Assembly (NCBI GenBank): GCA_948896235.1
Contig: CAQUUC010000003.1
Coordinates: 124,001-188,000, forward strand
Source of the DNA: an uncultured Clostridia bacterium
GTDB lineage: Bacteria; Bacillota; Clostridia; TANB77; CAG-508
Reading direction: 5' to 3'
DNA length: 64,000 nt
Shown one piece after another: positions 47,660 through 57,804 of this stretch; the stretch's first letter is position 1, and every line of letters starts with the position of its first letter. The notes beneath the pieces are model-generated. The model was not told the DNA's origin. It saw only the letters and a program-made list of their open reading frames with translations, and did not search any database. Position numbers and translations under genes: made by a program.

Positions 47660-48940
47660 ATGTTAGATATTAAATTTGTAAGAGAAAATCCAGAACTTGT
47701 TAAAGAAAATATAAAGAAAAAATTTCAAGACCATAAACTTCATTTAGTTGATGAAGTTATAGAATTAGATACTAAAAATAGAACTACTAAGCTAAGAGGT
47801 GACGAACTTCGTTCTAAGCGTAATAGTTTAAGTAGTGAAATTGGTATTCTTATGAAAAACGGTGAAAAGGATAAGGCAGAAGCTATAAAAAAACAAGTCG
47901 GCGACATAAATACAGAACTTGTAGAAAATGAAAACTTAGAAGCAAGTCTTGCTATAGAAATCAAAGAAAGAATGATGAAAATACCAAATATCCTTCATGA
48001 ATCTGTTCCTATTGGAGAAGATGACTCTAAAAATGTGGAAGTAGAAAAATTTGGTGAACCAATAGTACCAGATTATGAAATTCCTTATCATGCTGATATT
48101 ATGGAGAGTTTTTCTGGTATAGATTTAGATTCTGCAAGAAGAGTTGCTGGTAATGGATTTTATTATTTAATGGGTGATATCGCAAGACTTCATAGTGCTG
48201 TTATTTCATATGCTAGAGACTTTATGATTAATAAAGGCTTTACATACTGTGTTCCACCTTTTATGATTCGTTCTGATGTTGTAACAGGTGTTATGAGTTT
48301 TGAAGAAATGGATGCTATGATGTATAAAATTGAAGGTGAAGATTTATACCTAATTGGAACAAGTGAACATTCAATGATTGGTAAATTTAAAGATCAAATT
48401 TTACAAAAGTCTAGCCTACCATATGCTATGACCTCATATTCTCCTTGCTTTAGAAAAGAAAAAGGAGCTCACGGTATAGAAGAACGCGGAATTTATCGTA
48501 TACACCAATTTGAAAAACAAGAAATGGTTGTTGTTTGTGAACCAGAAGATAGTTATGAATGGTATAACAAAATGTGGTCTTATACAGTTGAACTATTTAG
48601 GAGCTTAGATATTCCTGTTCGTACTTTAGAATGTTGTAGTGGTGACCTTGCAGATTTAAAAGCCAAGAGTGTTGATGTAGAAGCTTGGAGTCCAAGACAA
48701 CAAAAATATTTTGAAGTTGGAAGTTGTTCAAACTTAACAGATGCACAAAGTAGACGTTTAGGTATTCGTATAAAAGGGGAAAAAGGTAATTATTATGCTC
48801 ATACTTTAAATAATACTGTAGTTGCTCCTCCTCGTATGCTTATAGCTCTACTTGAAAATAACTATAATGAAGATGGAAGTATAAGTATTCCAAAGGCATT
48901 ACAACCTTATATGGGTGGAAAAGAAAAACTAAAAAAATAA
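47660..48940 (+). CDS. serS: Seryl-tRNA synthetase
   Basis: 426 residues. N-terminal coiled-coil arm (ENPELVKENIKKKFQDHK to ENENLEASLAIEIKER), motif 2 SPCFRKEKGAHGIEERGIY and motif 3 NNTVVAPPRMLIALLENN. Controlled by the T-box leader upstream. GGGGG precedes the ATG. Several CGG trinucleotides occur but all are out of frame. Confidence 0.97.
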   Translation: MLDIKFVRENPELVKENIKKKFQDHKLHLVDEVIELDTKNRTTKLRGDELRSKRNSLSSEIGILMKNGEKDKAEAIKKQVGDINTELVENENLEASLAIEIKERMMKIPNILHESVPIGEDDSKNVEVEKFGEPIVPDYEIPYHADIMESFSGIDLDSARRVAGNGFYYLMGDIARLHSAVISYARDFMINKGFTYCVPPFMIRSDVVTGVMSFEEMDAMMYKIEGEDLYLIGTSEHSMIGKFKDQILQKSSLPYAMTSYSPCFRKEKGAHGIEERGIYRIHQFEKQEMVVVCEPEDSYEWYNKMWSYTVELFRSLDIPVRTLECCSGDLADLKAKSVDVEAWSPRQQKYFEVGSCSNLTDAQSRRLGIRIKGEKGNYYAHTLNNTVVAPPRMLIALLENNYNEDGSISIPKALQPYMGGKEKLKK

Positions 48941-48963
48941 AAATATATTAGAAGAGGTTGAAA

Positions 48964-49546
48964 ATGAAAGTTAATAATCCTAAATTTGAAGTTTCTGCTG
49001 TTAGTACAAAACAATATCCTACTAATGGGTTACCTGAGATAGTTTTAGTTGGAAAGTCTAATGTTGGAAAATCTTCCTTTGTAAATACTATGATTAATAG
49101 AAAATCTCTTGCTAGAACTAGTAGTGAACCTGGTAAAACAAGACAAATTAATTTTTATAATATAGATGATAAATTTTATTTTGTAGATTTACCTGGATAT
49201 GGTTATAGTAAAATGTCAAAACTTGAGCAAGAAAAAGTTGGTAAATTTACAGAAGAATATTTAGTTAAACGAAATACTATTTCTCTTATTATTTTTCTAA
49301 TAGATATTCGTCATAAACCAACTGAAAATGATAGATTAATGCATGATTATGTTATGAGATCTAATTTACCTTTTATAGTACTTGCAAATAAAGCTGATAA
49401 AATTGCTCCTACAAAAATAGAAGCATATGTTGAAGATATAAAAAAGGAGCTTCGGTATTTCTTTTAGTACAATTCTTCCATTTTCTTCAGAGAAAAAAAT
49501 ATATACAGATATGGTGTGGGATAAAATAGAAGAATTTATATTTTAA
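48964..49546 (+). CDS. engB: Ribosome biogenesis GTPase YsxC/EngB, one CGG +1 frameshift
   Basis: About 193 residues joined, normal for the family. G1 LVGKSNVGKSSF, G2/G3 PGKTRQINFY and DLPGYGYSKM, G4 LANKADKI are intact. Plus-strand frame reaches CTT CGG (49453-49455) and would stop at 49465-49467. Skipping C gives KKELGISFSTILPFSSEKKI, including the conserved G5 SS, and ends at 49546. This is the only plus-strand example among recognised genes and shows the effect is independent of strand. Acts in 50S assembly and is usually essential. Confidence 0.93.
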
Positions 49547-49586
49547 TTATGAAGTTATTAAATACAGAAAGGACTGTTTACAAGTT

Positions 49587-50120
49587 ATGAAACTAAATGA
49601 AGATAGTGAAATTTTAGCAGAAAACAAAGTTTTAATTTTATATATTTTAAATAAACTTGATAAACCAATAGATAATGATAATCTTTTAAAGCTTACATTG
49701 TCTATTAAAGAAATGAATTATTTCTACTTTCAACAATTTTTATTAGATTTGCTTGAAAATAAATACATCATTGGCTATACAGAAGAAGAAAAAACTATGT
49801 ATAAAATAACAGATTTAGGAAAAGAAACATTAACTCTTACAGAAGATATCTTGCCAGGTATCATGAAACTTCAGATTGATAATGCTTTAAATGAAGAAGT
49901 AGATGATGTACAATATAAAGACCATGCTTTTTCTGAATTTACTCCAAAAAATGAGCATGAATTTATAGTTACTTGTAAATTAGTTAAAAATAATGTGACT
50001 ATTTTTGAAGTAAAATTACAAGCTAGTTCTAGTGAAGAAGCAAAACATATAGCTGAAAAATGGGAAAATAATTATGAAGAAATTTATCCTATTATTGTAG
50101 ATATATTAAGTGGAAAGTAA
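49587..50120 (+). CDS. DUF4364 family winged-helix protein
   Basis: 177 residues. ENKVLILYILNKLDKPIDND and YFYFQQFLLDLLENKYIIGY match the winged-helix start of DUF4364 proteins common in Clostridia; LGKETLTLTEDILPG follows. Possibly a transcription regulator; targets unknown. It follows engB by 40 bases on the same strand. Confidence 0.85.
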   Translation: MKLNEDSEILAENKVLILYILNKLDKPIDNDNLLKLTLSIKEMNYFYFQQFLLDLLENKYIIGYTEEEKTMYKITDLGKETLTLTEDILPGIMKLQIDNALNEEVDDVQYKDHAFSEFTPKNEHEFIVTCKLVKNNVTIFEVKLQASSSEEAKHIAEKWENNYEEIYPIIVDILSGK

Positions 50121-50121
50121 A

Positions 50122-50154
50122 AAATAACAACCGCAACTTACGGTTGTTATTTTT
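50122..50154. terminator. Bidirectional terminator
   Basis: AAATAACAACCG/CGGTTGTTATTT with T-run on the plus side; it overlaps the stop of the convergent rRNA methyltransferase gene. Confidence 0.85.
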
Positions 50155-50942
50155 TATTTATTTTCTGTCTTACATATTCATACAAAATTACACTTGTTGC
50201 AACTGATGCGTTTAAGCTTTCTGTCTTTCCTAGCATTGGAATTTTTGCTTTTATATCTGCAATATCTAAAATTTCATTTGATACTCCATTTGCCTCATTT
50301 CCTATTACAATTACTTTTTTATCGTATTCCACATCATATATACTATCTTCAGTTTTAAGTGATGTTGCAACTACTTTAAATTTATGTTTTTTTATTTCTT
50401 TTAGCGTTTTTACTAAATCTTCTGCTACAATTACCTTAACTCTAAATATTGCACCCATTGTTGATCTTACTACTTTTGGATTATATGCATCTGCTGTTTC
50501 TTTTGAAATTATTATTTGGTTTAAACCGCACGCTATCTGCAGTTCTTAATATTGTTCCTAAATTTCCTGGATCCTGTATTCCATCTAAAACTACAATAAC
50601 ATCTTGATTATAATCTATTGCATCTTCTTTATTTTCTTTTTCTACTACTGCTAAAATTCCTTGAGGATTTGTTACTTCCGTTACTGCATTAAATACCTTT
50701 TCTGATACATATATACAATTATATTTTGCAATTTCATACATTAATTTTTGTTCTATAGTATTATTTTCTACGCAGTCTTCGCATACTACTATTGTATCGA
50801 TTTTAGCTTTTTCTTCTACTGCTTCTTCTATTAGTTTAATTCCTTCAACAATATACTTATTTTCTATTTCTCTATATTTCTTGTCTTTTAATTTTCGTAT
50901 GTTTTTTATAATTTCATTGTCTTTACTTGTTATAACTTTCAT
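50147..50942 (-). CDS. TrmH-family RNA methyltransferase, one CGG +1 frameshift
   Basis: About 264 residues joined. SpoU/TrmH family with an L30e-like substrate domain (ENKYIVEGIKLIEEAVEEK). VLDGIQDPGNLGTILRTADSV leads to GTG CGG (50528-50526); skipping C restores GLNQIIISKETADAYNPKV and RSTMGAIFR, then VIVIGNEANGVS and IPMLGKTESLNASVATSV, the SAM-binding knot. Likely 2'-O-methylates 23S rRNA; RlmB-like but which nucleotide is unknown. Confidence 0.88.
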
Positions 50943-51026
50943 AATTCCTCCTTCTTAAATAAACAGCTGTCTATATTATACACTATTTCACTATTTTTTA
51001 AAACTCATTTTGACCGATTCTTAAAT

Positions 51027-51055
51027 TTGCTTTTTTTCTATTGTTGCTGTATAAT
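51027..51055 (+). promoter_or_regulatory. Promoter of Cys-rich protein gene
   Basis: TTGCTT (51027-51032), 17-base spacer, TATAAT (51050-51055). Confidence 0.65.
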
Positions 51056-51092
51056 TATCTACATAAAAACTTCGAAAGGGTGGTATAACATA

Positions 51093-51500
51093 ATGAAATA
51101 TGAAAATCAGTCCCTTTGTAAAGCTTGCGGTGGATACTGCTGTATAAATTGCCCATGCTTTTTTATGCCAGAAGATTTTCCTGATTTGACTTTAGAAGGA
51201 TTATTAAAGGAATTTCGGGAAAAGGATTATTTATGTATTATCGCAAATGATGTTCCTTATATTTCTATGCGAGCGACTAATTGGAAAAGAATTGTTCAAT
51301 TATTTGAAAAAAGAATTACAAATCCATGTATGTTATTAACATCTACTGGATGCACTTTTTCTTATGATGAACGTCCAACTGGTGGCAAATTATTAATCCC
51401 ATCTTCTCATGGCTGTTATTCTAAATTAGATGCTATAAGTATATTTCAGGCATGGGCACCATATACAGAAGTTCTCTTGCAAGTAATGACACATCTTTAA
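51093..51500 (+). CDS. Cys-rich (YkgJ-like) protein with an in-frame CGG
   Basis: 135 residues. Cys-rich start (LCKACGGYCCINCPCFF) and later NPCMLLTSTGCTFSYDERPTGGK resemble zinc/iron-chelating YkgJ-like proteins. Codon 42 is CGG (51216-51218) after TTT and must be read as Arg for the conserved C-terminal part; a C-skip would give an unrelated sequence. Codon choice is less A/T-biased than in the neighbours, so recent transfer is likely. It has its own promoter and terminator. Confidence 0.7.
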   Translation: MKYENQSLCKACGGYCCINCPCFFMPEDFPDLTLEGLLKEFREKDYLCIIANDVPYISMRATNWKRIVQLFEKRITNPCMLLTSTGCTFSYDERPTGGKLLIPSSHGCYSKLDAISIFQAWAPYTEVLLQVMTHL

Positions 51501-51502
51501 AT

Positions 51503-51540
51503 AATTCGTCCCTAAATATAAGTATCTTTAGGGACGAATT
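51503..51540. terminator. Bidirectional terminator
   Basis: AATTCGTCCCTAAA/TTTAGGGACGAATT between the convergent Cys-rich gene and mfd. Confidence 0.85.
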
Positions 51541-51542
51541 TA

Positions 51543-54500
51543 TCATTTCACGCATTCTTTTAAGAAGTCTTTTATTTTTTTCACAATAACTGCATCATCA
51601 TTTTCTGGTAGTTTATATGTTATATATGGCTCGATTCCTCCGTGAAAATCTTATTTCATTTCTATATTTTTTAACTAATTTATCTACTATATTCATATTA
51701 AAGTTACTTGCATCAAAGTTAAATATAACACTTTCTCTTCTTCCTGCAATTTTTGTTACAAATGCTTTTTTTGCTAGTTCTTTTATACGTGCAATTTCAA
51801 GTAAATTATTTACCTCTTCTGGCATTGCACCATATCTATCTATAATTTCATCTATTACATTTTGTATATCTTCTTCACTTCTTGCAAGTGCTATATTTTG
51901 ATATACCTCAATTTTTTGGCTACTGTTTTCTATATATTCATCTGGAATGTAGCTTGAAATATTTATATCTATTTGTACATCTATCTCTTCTTTTGTTTCT
52001 ATTCCCTGCATTTCTTTTACTACTTCATCTAGTAATTTACAATAAGTATCATATCCAACTTGATCCATATGTCCATGCTGAATTTCTCCAAGCAAACTTC
52101 CTGCTCCTCTTATTTCTAAATCACGCATTGCTATTTTAAATCCTGAACCAAATTCAGTAAATTCTTTTATTGCTTTTAATCTTTTATCTGCTACTTCACT
52201 TAATAGTTTGTCTGGTTTATATGTAATATATGCATAACTTTGTGTACTACTTCTTCCTACTCTACCTCTAATTTGATATAATTGTGCTAAGCCCAATCTA
52301 TCTGCATTTTCAACAATTATGGTGTTTGCATTTGGTATATCTATACCTGATTCTAGTATTGTTGTACACACCAAAACATCTATCCTTTTTTCTATAAAAT
52401 CTAGCATAATTTCTTCAAGTTCTTTTCCTGTCATTTTTCCGTGTGCAAAGCCCACTTTTGCTTCTGGTACTAAATTTGCAACATCTTCTGCTTTTTTTAT
52501 TATACCTTCTACATTGTTATATAAATAAAATACCTGTCCATTTCTTTCTAATTCTTTTGTTATTGCTTCTTTAATAACTTCTTCATCATATTCAAGTACA
52601 TAAGTTTGAACTGGTCTTCTATTTACAGGTGGCTCATATATTACAGACATATCTCTTACCCCAACAATAGACATATGAAGTGTTCTTGGTATTGGTGTTG
52701 CTGTCATTGTTAATACATCTACATTGGTTTTTAACTCTTTTATTTTCTCTTTATCTTTTACACCAAAACGATGCTCTTCATCTATAATTAGTAACCCTAA
52801 ATCTTTAAATTCTACATCTTTACTTAAAATTCTATGTGTTCCTATAACAACATCAACTTCTCCAAGCTTTAATTTTTTTATAACTTCGTCTTGTTCCTTT
52901 TTAGTTCTAAATCTGTTTAAAAGCTCTACATTTATTGCAAAATTTTCCATTCTTTCTTTAAAGCCTTCATATTGTTGGTTTGCAAGCACTGTTGTTGGAA
53001 CCAAGTATGCTACTTGCTTATGGTTCATAACTGCCTTAAAGGCTGCACGAATAGCCACTTCTGTTTTTCCATAACCAACATCACCACAAAGAAGTCTATC
53101 CATTGGTTTATCTTTTTCCATATCTTTTTTTACTTCTTCTATACATCTTAACTGATCTTCTGTTTCAACATACGGAAAACTATCTTCAAATTGTGTCTGC
53201 CAAGGAGTATCCTTTTCAAAGGCATACCCTTTTATCTTCTGCCTTTTTGCATATAGCTCAATAAGATTTTTGGCTATTTCTTGTAAATTTGATTTTACTT
53301 TCTTTTTGGTGTTTATCCATTCCTTACTTCCAAGTCTATTTAATTTAGGGCTAGCTTCTCCACCACCAATATATTTTCTAATGCTATCTAGCTGATTTGT
53401 TGGAATATATAAAATATCGTCATCTCTATATTTTATTTTAATGTAGTCTTTAGTAATATTATCTGCCTTAATTGTGTTTACTCCTATAAATTGCCCAATT
53501 CCGTGAGTTTTATGTACTACATAATCTCCTATTTTTAAATCCGCAAATACTACTTTTTCTGCTCTTGCAAATTCACTATTTGCTCGTTTTCTTTTTTTTG
53601 CATCTTTACTAAATAATTCTTCGCTACTAATAACTAAAAGGTTTAAATCAAATATTTCAACTCCTGTTGATAATCCTTTTGTTGACACAATTACTGTACT
53701 ATTTGGAATTTCTAAATCTAGCTTTTCTACGTATTTATGTGGTATTTCATTTTCTAATAATAGTAAAGAAAGTTTTTTAGCTGTTTCTTCACTTCCTGCT
53801 AGTACTACTACCTTTTTTTGTTTTTGACAGACAGCTTTTGCTTCTTCTAAAAATAGTTCCATACTACTTTTATAGAAGTTTACTTCTCGAGTTTCAAAAT
53901 TTATTGCTTTTTGTTTTAACTCTTCACTTTCTTCTAGCATTCCTATATCTTGTTTTTCTAAATATATGGTCTTTCCTTTTAATATTTTTGCTAAAATTTC
54001 ATCATATTCATATAAATCTTTTAATCCATCTGGAATAATTTTTCCTTTTTCTATTAACACTTTTTGTACGTTTTGATTATCTATTAATACATTACTAGCT
54101 CTTGCTTTTATTTTTCTTGCTTCATCTAGAAATATATGATAATCCTCTAAATAGTCTAATAAATTTGTAGTTTTAGTATAAAAGCTATCATAATATTTAT
54201 CTATTTTGCTTATATAATTGCTAGATTTTATTAATTCTATATCTGCATTAATATTATCTTTATTTTCTAAATCTTTAAATCTTCTTTCTATATCTTTACA
54301 TACATCTTCTATATTTTTTTCTAATATGAATTCGTGTGCTGGATAAATCTCAATTTCTTCTATCATTTTGGTTGAACGTTGATTTGATATATTAAAATAC
54401 CTTATAGAATCAACTTCATCTCCCCAAAGTTCAATTCTTACACCTTCTTTTTCTGTTATACCAACATCTATAATTCCGCCTCTTATACTAAATTGGCCTT

Positions 54501-55006
54501 TTGCTTCAATTAATTCACATCTTGCATATCCAAGTGATAATAAACTTTTTTTAATAGTTTCTATATTGTAACTTTTTCCTACTTTAAAATTCAATATTTC
54601 ATTAAATAGTAATTCTTTTGGAATAATTCTTTGCTGAATAGCTTCTATTGTAGTTATTACTACTTCTGCCTCACCTTTATAAATACTACTTAATGCTTCT
54701 GCTCTTTTTGTTTGTAAATCATTGCTTTCTGCAACATAATCATATGTAACTATTTCTCTTTTGGGAATAAATACTATCTTTTGGGTAAAATAGCTCATAT
54801 CTTTATATAATTTTCTTGCTTGTATTTCATTATAAGTAATTATACATATTTTTTTACCTAAATATTCTTTTGTTCCATATGCAAATAAAACTTTAGAAAC
54901 GTCAGTAAGCCCGGGTTAAAACCTCTGGGCTTTTTTTATTTTTTAAATTCATAATATAGCTATTAAATCTTTTTGAATTTGATAGTATTTGTATAATCGA
55001 GTTCAT
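51543..55006 (-). CDS. mfd: Transcription-repair coupling factor Mfd, two CGG +1 frameshifts
   Basis: About 1153 residues joined, the family length. From ATG 55006 (MNSIIQILSNSKRF) the frame meets ACC CGG at 54913-54911; skipping C gives KSPEVLTGLTDVSKVLFAYG, the conserved N-terminal UvrB-like region. A second site, TCA CGG at 51642-51640, lies near the C-terminus and restores FSGGIEPYITYKLPENDDA to the stop. RNAP-interacting domain (GDYVVHKTHGIGQF), Walker A GDVGYGKTEVA, DEEHRFG and TATPIPRTL are intact between. Without the first shift the product would be about 35 residues. Confidence 0.94.
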
Positions 55007-55101
55007 AAAAGCTATCTTCCCCTTTTGTAAATTATGCTAATATTATATAACATTATTCTATTTTTTAGAAGGGTTTCTAGTAATTTTATATTTTTCAAAA
55101 T

Positions 55102-55130
55102 TTGACAATTTTCTGCTTTTACCATATATT
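55102..55130 (+). promoter_or_regulatory. Promoter of mscL
   Basis: TTGACA (55102-55107), 17-base spacer, TATATT (55125-55130). Confidence 0.8.
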
Positions 55131-55161
55131 ATATATAGATTTTTATTTAGGAGGATAGGCT

Positions 55162-55692
55162 ATGTTAAAAGAATTTAAAGAATTTGCAACAAAAGGAAAT
55201 GTTATGGATCTAGCTATTGGTGTTATTATTGGTGGTGGATTTCAAAAAATTGTTAATTCACTAGTTAATGATATTATTATGCCTTTCATTTCTGTTTTTA
55301 CAGGAAAAATTGATTTTAATGATATGATGTTTACAATAGGTGATACTTCTATTAAATATGGCTCATTTATAACTAATGTTATTAATTTTTTAATTATCGC
55401 ATTTAGTGTTTTTCTTATGGTTAGATATATTAATAAATTTAATAAAGCTTTAGAAGAAAAAGCTAAAGGAATGGCAAATGGTATAAATAAAAAACTTGAA
55501 AAACAACCAAAGTTTTTTAAGAAATTAAGGAAAAGTAAAATAGAAGAAGAAATTCCTGCACCTACAACAAAAATATGTCCTTATTGTTTATCAGAAATTA
55601 ATATTCACGCTTCAAGATGCCCTCATTGTACATCTATTTTAGAGGAAAAAGAAGAAGTAGTAGGGGAACAATTAGAAATTGAAGAAAAATAG
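55162..55692 (+). CDS. mscL: Large-conductance mechanosensitive channel with zinc-ribbon tail
   Basis: 176 residues. [20 protein letters not shown] and [21 protein letters not shown] give the amphipathic start and pore helix; [20 protein letters not shown] is TM2. Normal MscL ends near residue 135. Here a C-terminal [18 protein letters not shown] zinc-ribbon motif is added on a charged linker. It protects against hypo-osmotic shock; the ribbon may couple gating or assembly to another factor. Confidence 0.93.
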   Translation: MLKEFKEFATKGNVMDLAIGVIIGGGFQKIVNSLVNDIIMPFISVFTGKIDFNDMMFTIGDTSIKYGSFITNVINFLIIAFSVFLMVRYINKFNKALEEKAKGMANGINKKLEKQPKFFKKLRKSKIEEEIPAPTTKICPYCLSEINIHASRCPHCTSILEEKEEVVGEQLEIEEK

Positions 55693-55693
55693 G

Positions 55694-55732
55694 AAAAAGA
55701 GGAGGCCTAGAAAACTTGGCATCCTCTTTTTT
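55694..55732 (+). terminator. Terminator after mscL
   Basis: AAAAGAGGAGGCC/GGCATCCTCTTTTT with T-run, immediately after the stop codon. Confidence 0.85.
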
Positions 55733-55738
55733 AATACA

Positions 55739-56518
55739 CTATTGCAACACTTTATAGGCTGCAAGCACTACCTGCCCTCCATCCGTATATGCTTCAAGCA
55801 TAATAGGATAATCGCAAGTATTGATGAAAACAAAATTCTTGTTTGGATATGCCACGGTTGCATCCATTCCCTTTTCAACATAGGAAGATGCTTTGGAATG
55901 ATTATGGTGTTCAGTCGGGACAATACCAATTTTGTAAATACAGTTATATACTGCTGTACTTACCTGGCATACTCCTCCGCCAAATCCCTTGACATATTTT
56001 CCATTTAGAATTATGTTGGCTTTTTTATAGCCATTTTCTTCACTTGCTGAGCCCACTACTGCAGCAATTCCTCTTTCTTTATCTCCATACCAATTAAATT
56101 CTTCGTTGGTATCAAGAAGCATACCGTTTATTGCTTCACACGCTCTTGACATGTTGAAGTTACGGTCCTCAGAGGAGTTTTTTGAAGTAATAACAGCAAC
56201 CGAGATAAGTTCATACTGACTAGTATCTATATCAGGAATCACAATATATTCACCTGATACATAGCCTTCCTCTCCTGTTTCTGTTCTCACTCTTGCCCAC
56301 CCGTTCTGTAATACTTCCAAAACCTCTACCAAATCTCCGGGTTTTAGCTTTGATAGACTCACAAAACTTGTGGAGGGTCCTTCTCTCAAGTTTAAACTAC
56401 TTTCCACCTTGACATAGGCCCAACCCAAGCTTTGTTCCTCTTCTGCAATTACAGTTAAAGTACTGCAAAAGAGTAAAATTGTTACTAATAGAGTTACAAT
56501 GTGTTTCCGATACTTCAT
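55739..56518 (-). CDS. SH3b-VanW secreted protein, likely acquired
   Basis: 259 residues. Signal peptide (HIVTLLVTILLFCSTLTVIA), bacterial SH3 domain (LNLREGPSTSFVSLSKLKPGDLVEVL) and VanW-type domain (FNWYGDKERGIAAVVGSA, GKYVKGFGGGVCQVSTAVYN). Codon 4 is CGG (56509-56507) after TAT; skipping the C would stop within a few codons. Codon use is clearly richer in G and C at third positions than surrounding genes (many ACC, GGC, CTC, TCC), indicating transfer from a higher-GC clostridial relative. Whether it is translated correctly in this host is an open question. Confidence 0.85.
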   Translation of the reverse strand: MKYRKHIVTLLVTILLFCSTLTVIAEEEQSLGWAYVKVESSLNLREGPSTSFVSLSKLKPGDLVEVLEVLQNGWARVRTETGEEGYVSGEYIVIPDIDTSQYELISVAVITSKNSSEDRNFNMSRACEAINGMLLDTNEEFNWYGDKERGIAAVVGSASEENGYKKANIILNGKYVKGFGGGVCQVSTAVYNCIYKIGIVPTEHHNHSKASSYVEKGMDATVAYPNKNFVFINTCDYPIMLEAYTDGGQVVLAAYKVLQ

Positions 56519-56599
56519 TTTGAAGTCTCCTTTCTATGCTGCTTTTATGTTACGTTAACTATTATAATACTTTTTTTAATATTTTACAACTCTATATAA

Positions 56600-57148
56600 T
56601 TATTTAATACATTCTTCATAACATTTTTTTAAGTTTTCTTTTGTGATAACTTTATTTATTCCATCTTTTGCTACTTGCTCGAGTATTGCGTCTTCAAATT
56701 TCTTTAATTTTTCATTTAATAAAAAATCCTCTCTTACTCTTTCCCAATAATTCAATTGATATTCTTTTGTCCAATCTTTTCCTTGATACACAATTCCTGC
56801 TGCTAGTTGGTCACATATCATTTCACAAGCATATTTATATGGCATAATTGGTAATTTTTCAGGTGAGTTATTATCATACCAATATTCTGGATGATGTTTA
56901 TTTCTTCCTTTATGATGAAGCCACGCTTTTGAATACCCTATTTCTTGTTTTTCCAGCTGTATTGGACTCCTTTTTCCTTGATTAAAATATTTTACACTAT
57001 TTACAAATTCTGTTATAGAATATTTTGATAAATCGTGTACTAATCCCCTCCATAGTATTCCTGCTTTTGCACATAGTTTTAATACTACCCATTTATGATG
57101 TGTTATTACTATAAAATGTTTTACAGTGTTTATTAATATTGTTCTCAT
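56600..57148 (-). CDS. DUF5662 family protein
   Basis: 182 residues. HHKWVVLKLCAKAGILWRGLVHDLSKYS and AWLHHKGRNKHHPEYWYDN carry His/Asp pairs like those of HD-type metal enzymes, as in DUF5662 proteins. Function unknown. Gene stands alone; ATG preceded by AGGAGCAAAAA. Confidence 0.75.
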   Translation of the reverse strand: MRTILINTVKHFIVITHHKWVVLKLCAKAGILWRGLVHDLSKYSITEFVNSVKYFNQGKRSPIQLEKQEIGYSKAWLHHKGRNKHHPEYWYDNNSPEKLPIMPYKYACEMICDQLAAGIVYQGKDWTKEYQLNYWERVREDFLLNEKLKKFEDAILEQVAKDGINKVITKENLKKCYEECIK

Positions 57149-57249
57149 TTTTTGCTCCTCTTTTTAGTCTCATATTATACGACTTCTACACCTTTATCTC
57201 TTTTTTGTTATTTACTTTACCTTTCGGCCTAAATTTTCCCATAAGGTTG

Positions 57250-57804
57250 TCAAAATTCTCCGTCCCTCTTGACAACTTCCTTTAAATCTTGCCAAAATTC
57301 TATTTTTTTAGAATCATCTCTAAGTAATGCTGCAGGATGCCAAGTTGGCATATATAAAATTCCTTTTTTCTCTATCCATTTTCCTCGTGATGCTGTTATT
57401 CCATATTCTTTTCCTAAAATATTTTTAAGTGCTACACTTCCTAAAAGTACTATTATTTTAGGTTTAACTAACATTACTTGGTTTCTTAAATAATCTAAAC
57501 AGCTGGCTGCTTCATCATCTTCTGGATTTCTATTTGAAGGTGGTCTACATTTAACTATATTTGCAATATATACCTCTTCTCTATTTATTCCTATTCCATC
57601 AAATGCCATATTCATAAGTTTTCCAGCTTTTCCTACAAATGGAATGCCTTCTTTATCTTCATCTGCTCCTGGTCCTTCACCAATGAACATTATTCTAGCA
57701 TTTCTATTTCCAGTACCAAAAACAATATTATTTCTATTATTACATAATTTACACTTTTTACATCCAATTATTGATGCTTCTAATTCTTCCCATGTTTCAA
57801 ACAT
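57250..57804 (-). CDS. Type 4 uracil-DNA glycosylase
   Basis: 184 residues. Cys residues GCKKCKLC at the start and CLDYLRNQ later are Fe-S ligands; FIGEGPGADEDKEGIPFVGKAG is motif 1 and PTWHPAALLRD motif 2 (HPxALL). Removes uracil from DNA. ATG 57804 overlaps the stop of the upstream gene by eight bases (translational coupling). Confidence 0.93.
   Translation of the reverse strand: MFETWEELEASIIGCKKCKLCNNRNNIVFGTGNRNARIMFIGEGPGADEDKEGIPFVGKAGKLMNMAFDGIGINREEVYIANIVKCRPPSNRNPEDDEAASCLDYLRNQVMLVKPKIIVLLGSVALKNILGKEYGITASRGKWIEKKGILYMPTWHPAALLRDDSKKIEFWQDLKEVVKRDGEF

Noticed and set aside
50147..50942. Two separate short methyltransferase genes
   Set aside because: The halves join into one TrmH-family protein by skipping one C; neither half is a complete domain.
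54905..54940. GC-rich hairpin with T-run on the plus strand (AGCCCGGGTT...GGGCTTTTTTT) as a terminator
   Set aside because: It lies within the mfd N-terminal codons on the minus strand once the +1 shift is recognised; no plus-strand gene precedes it.
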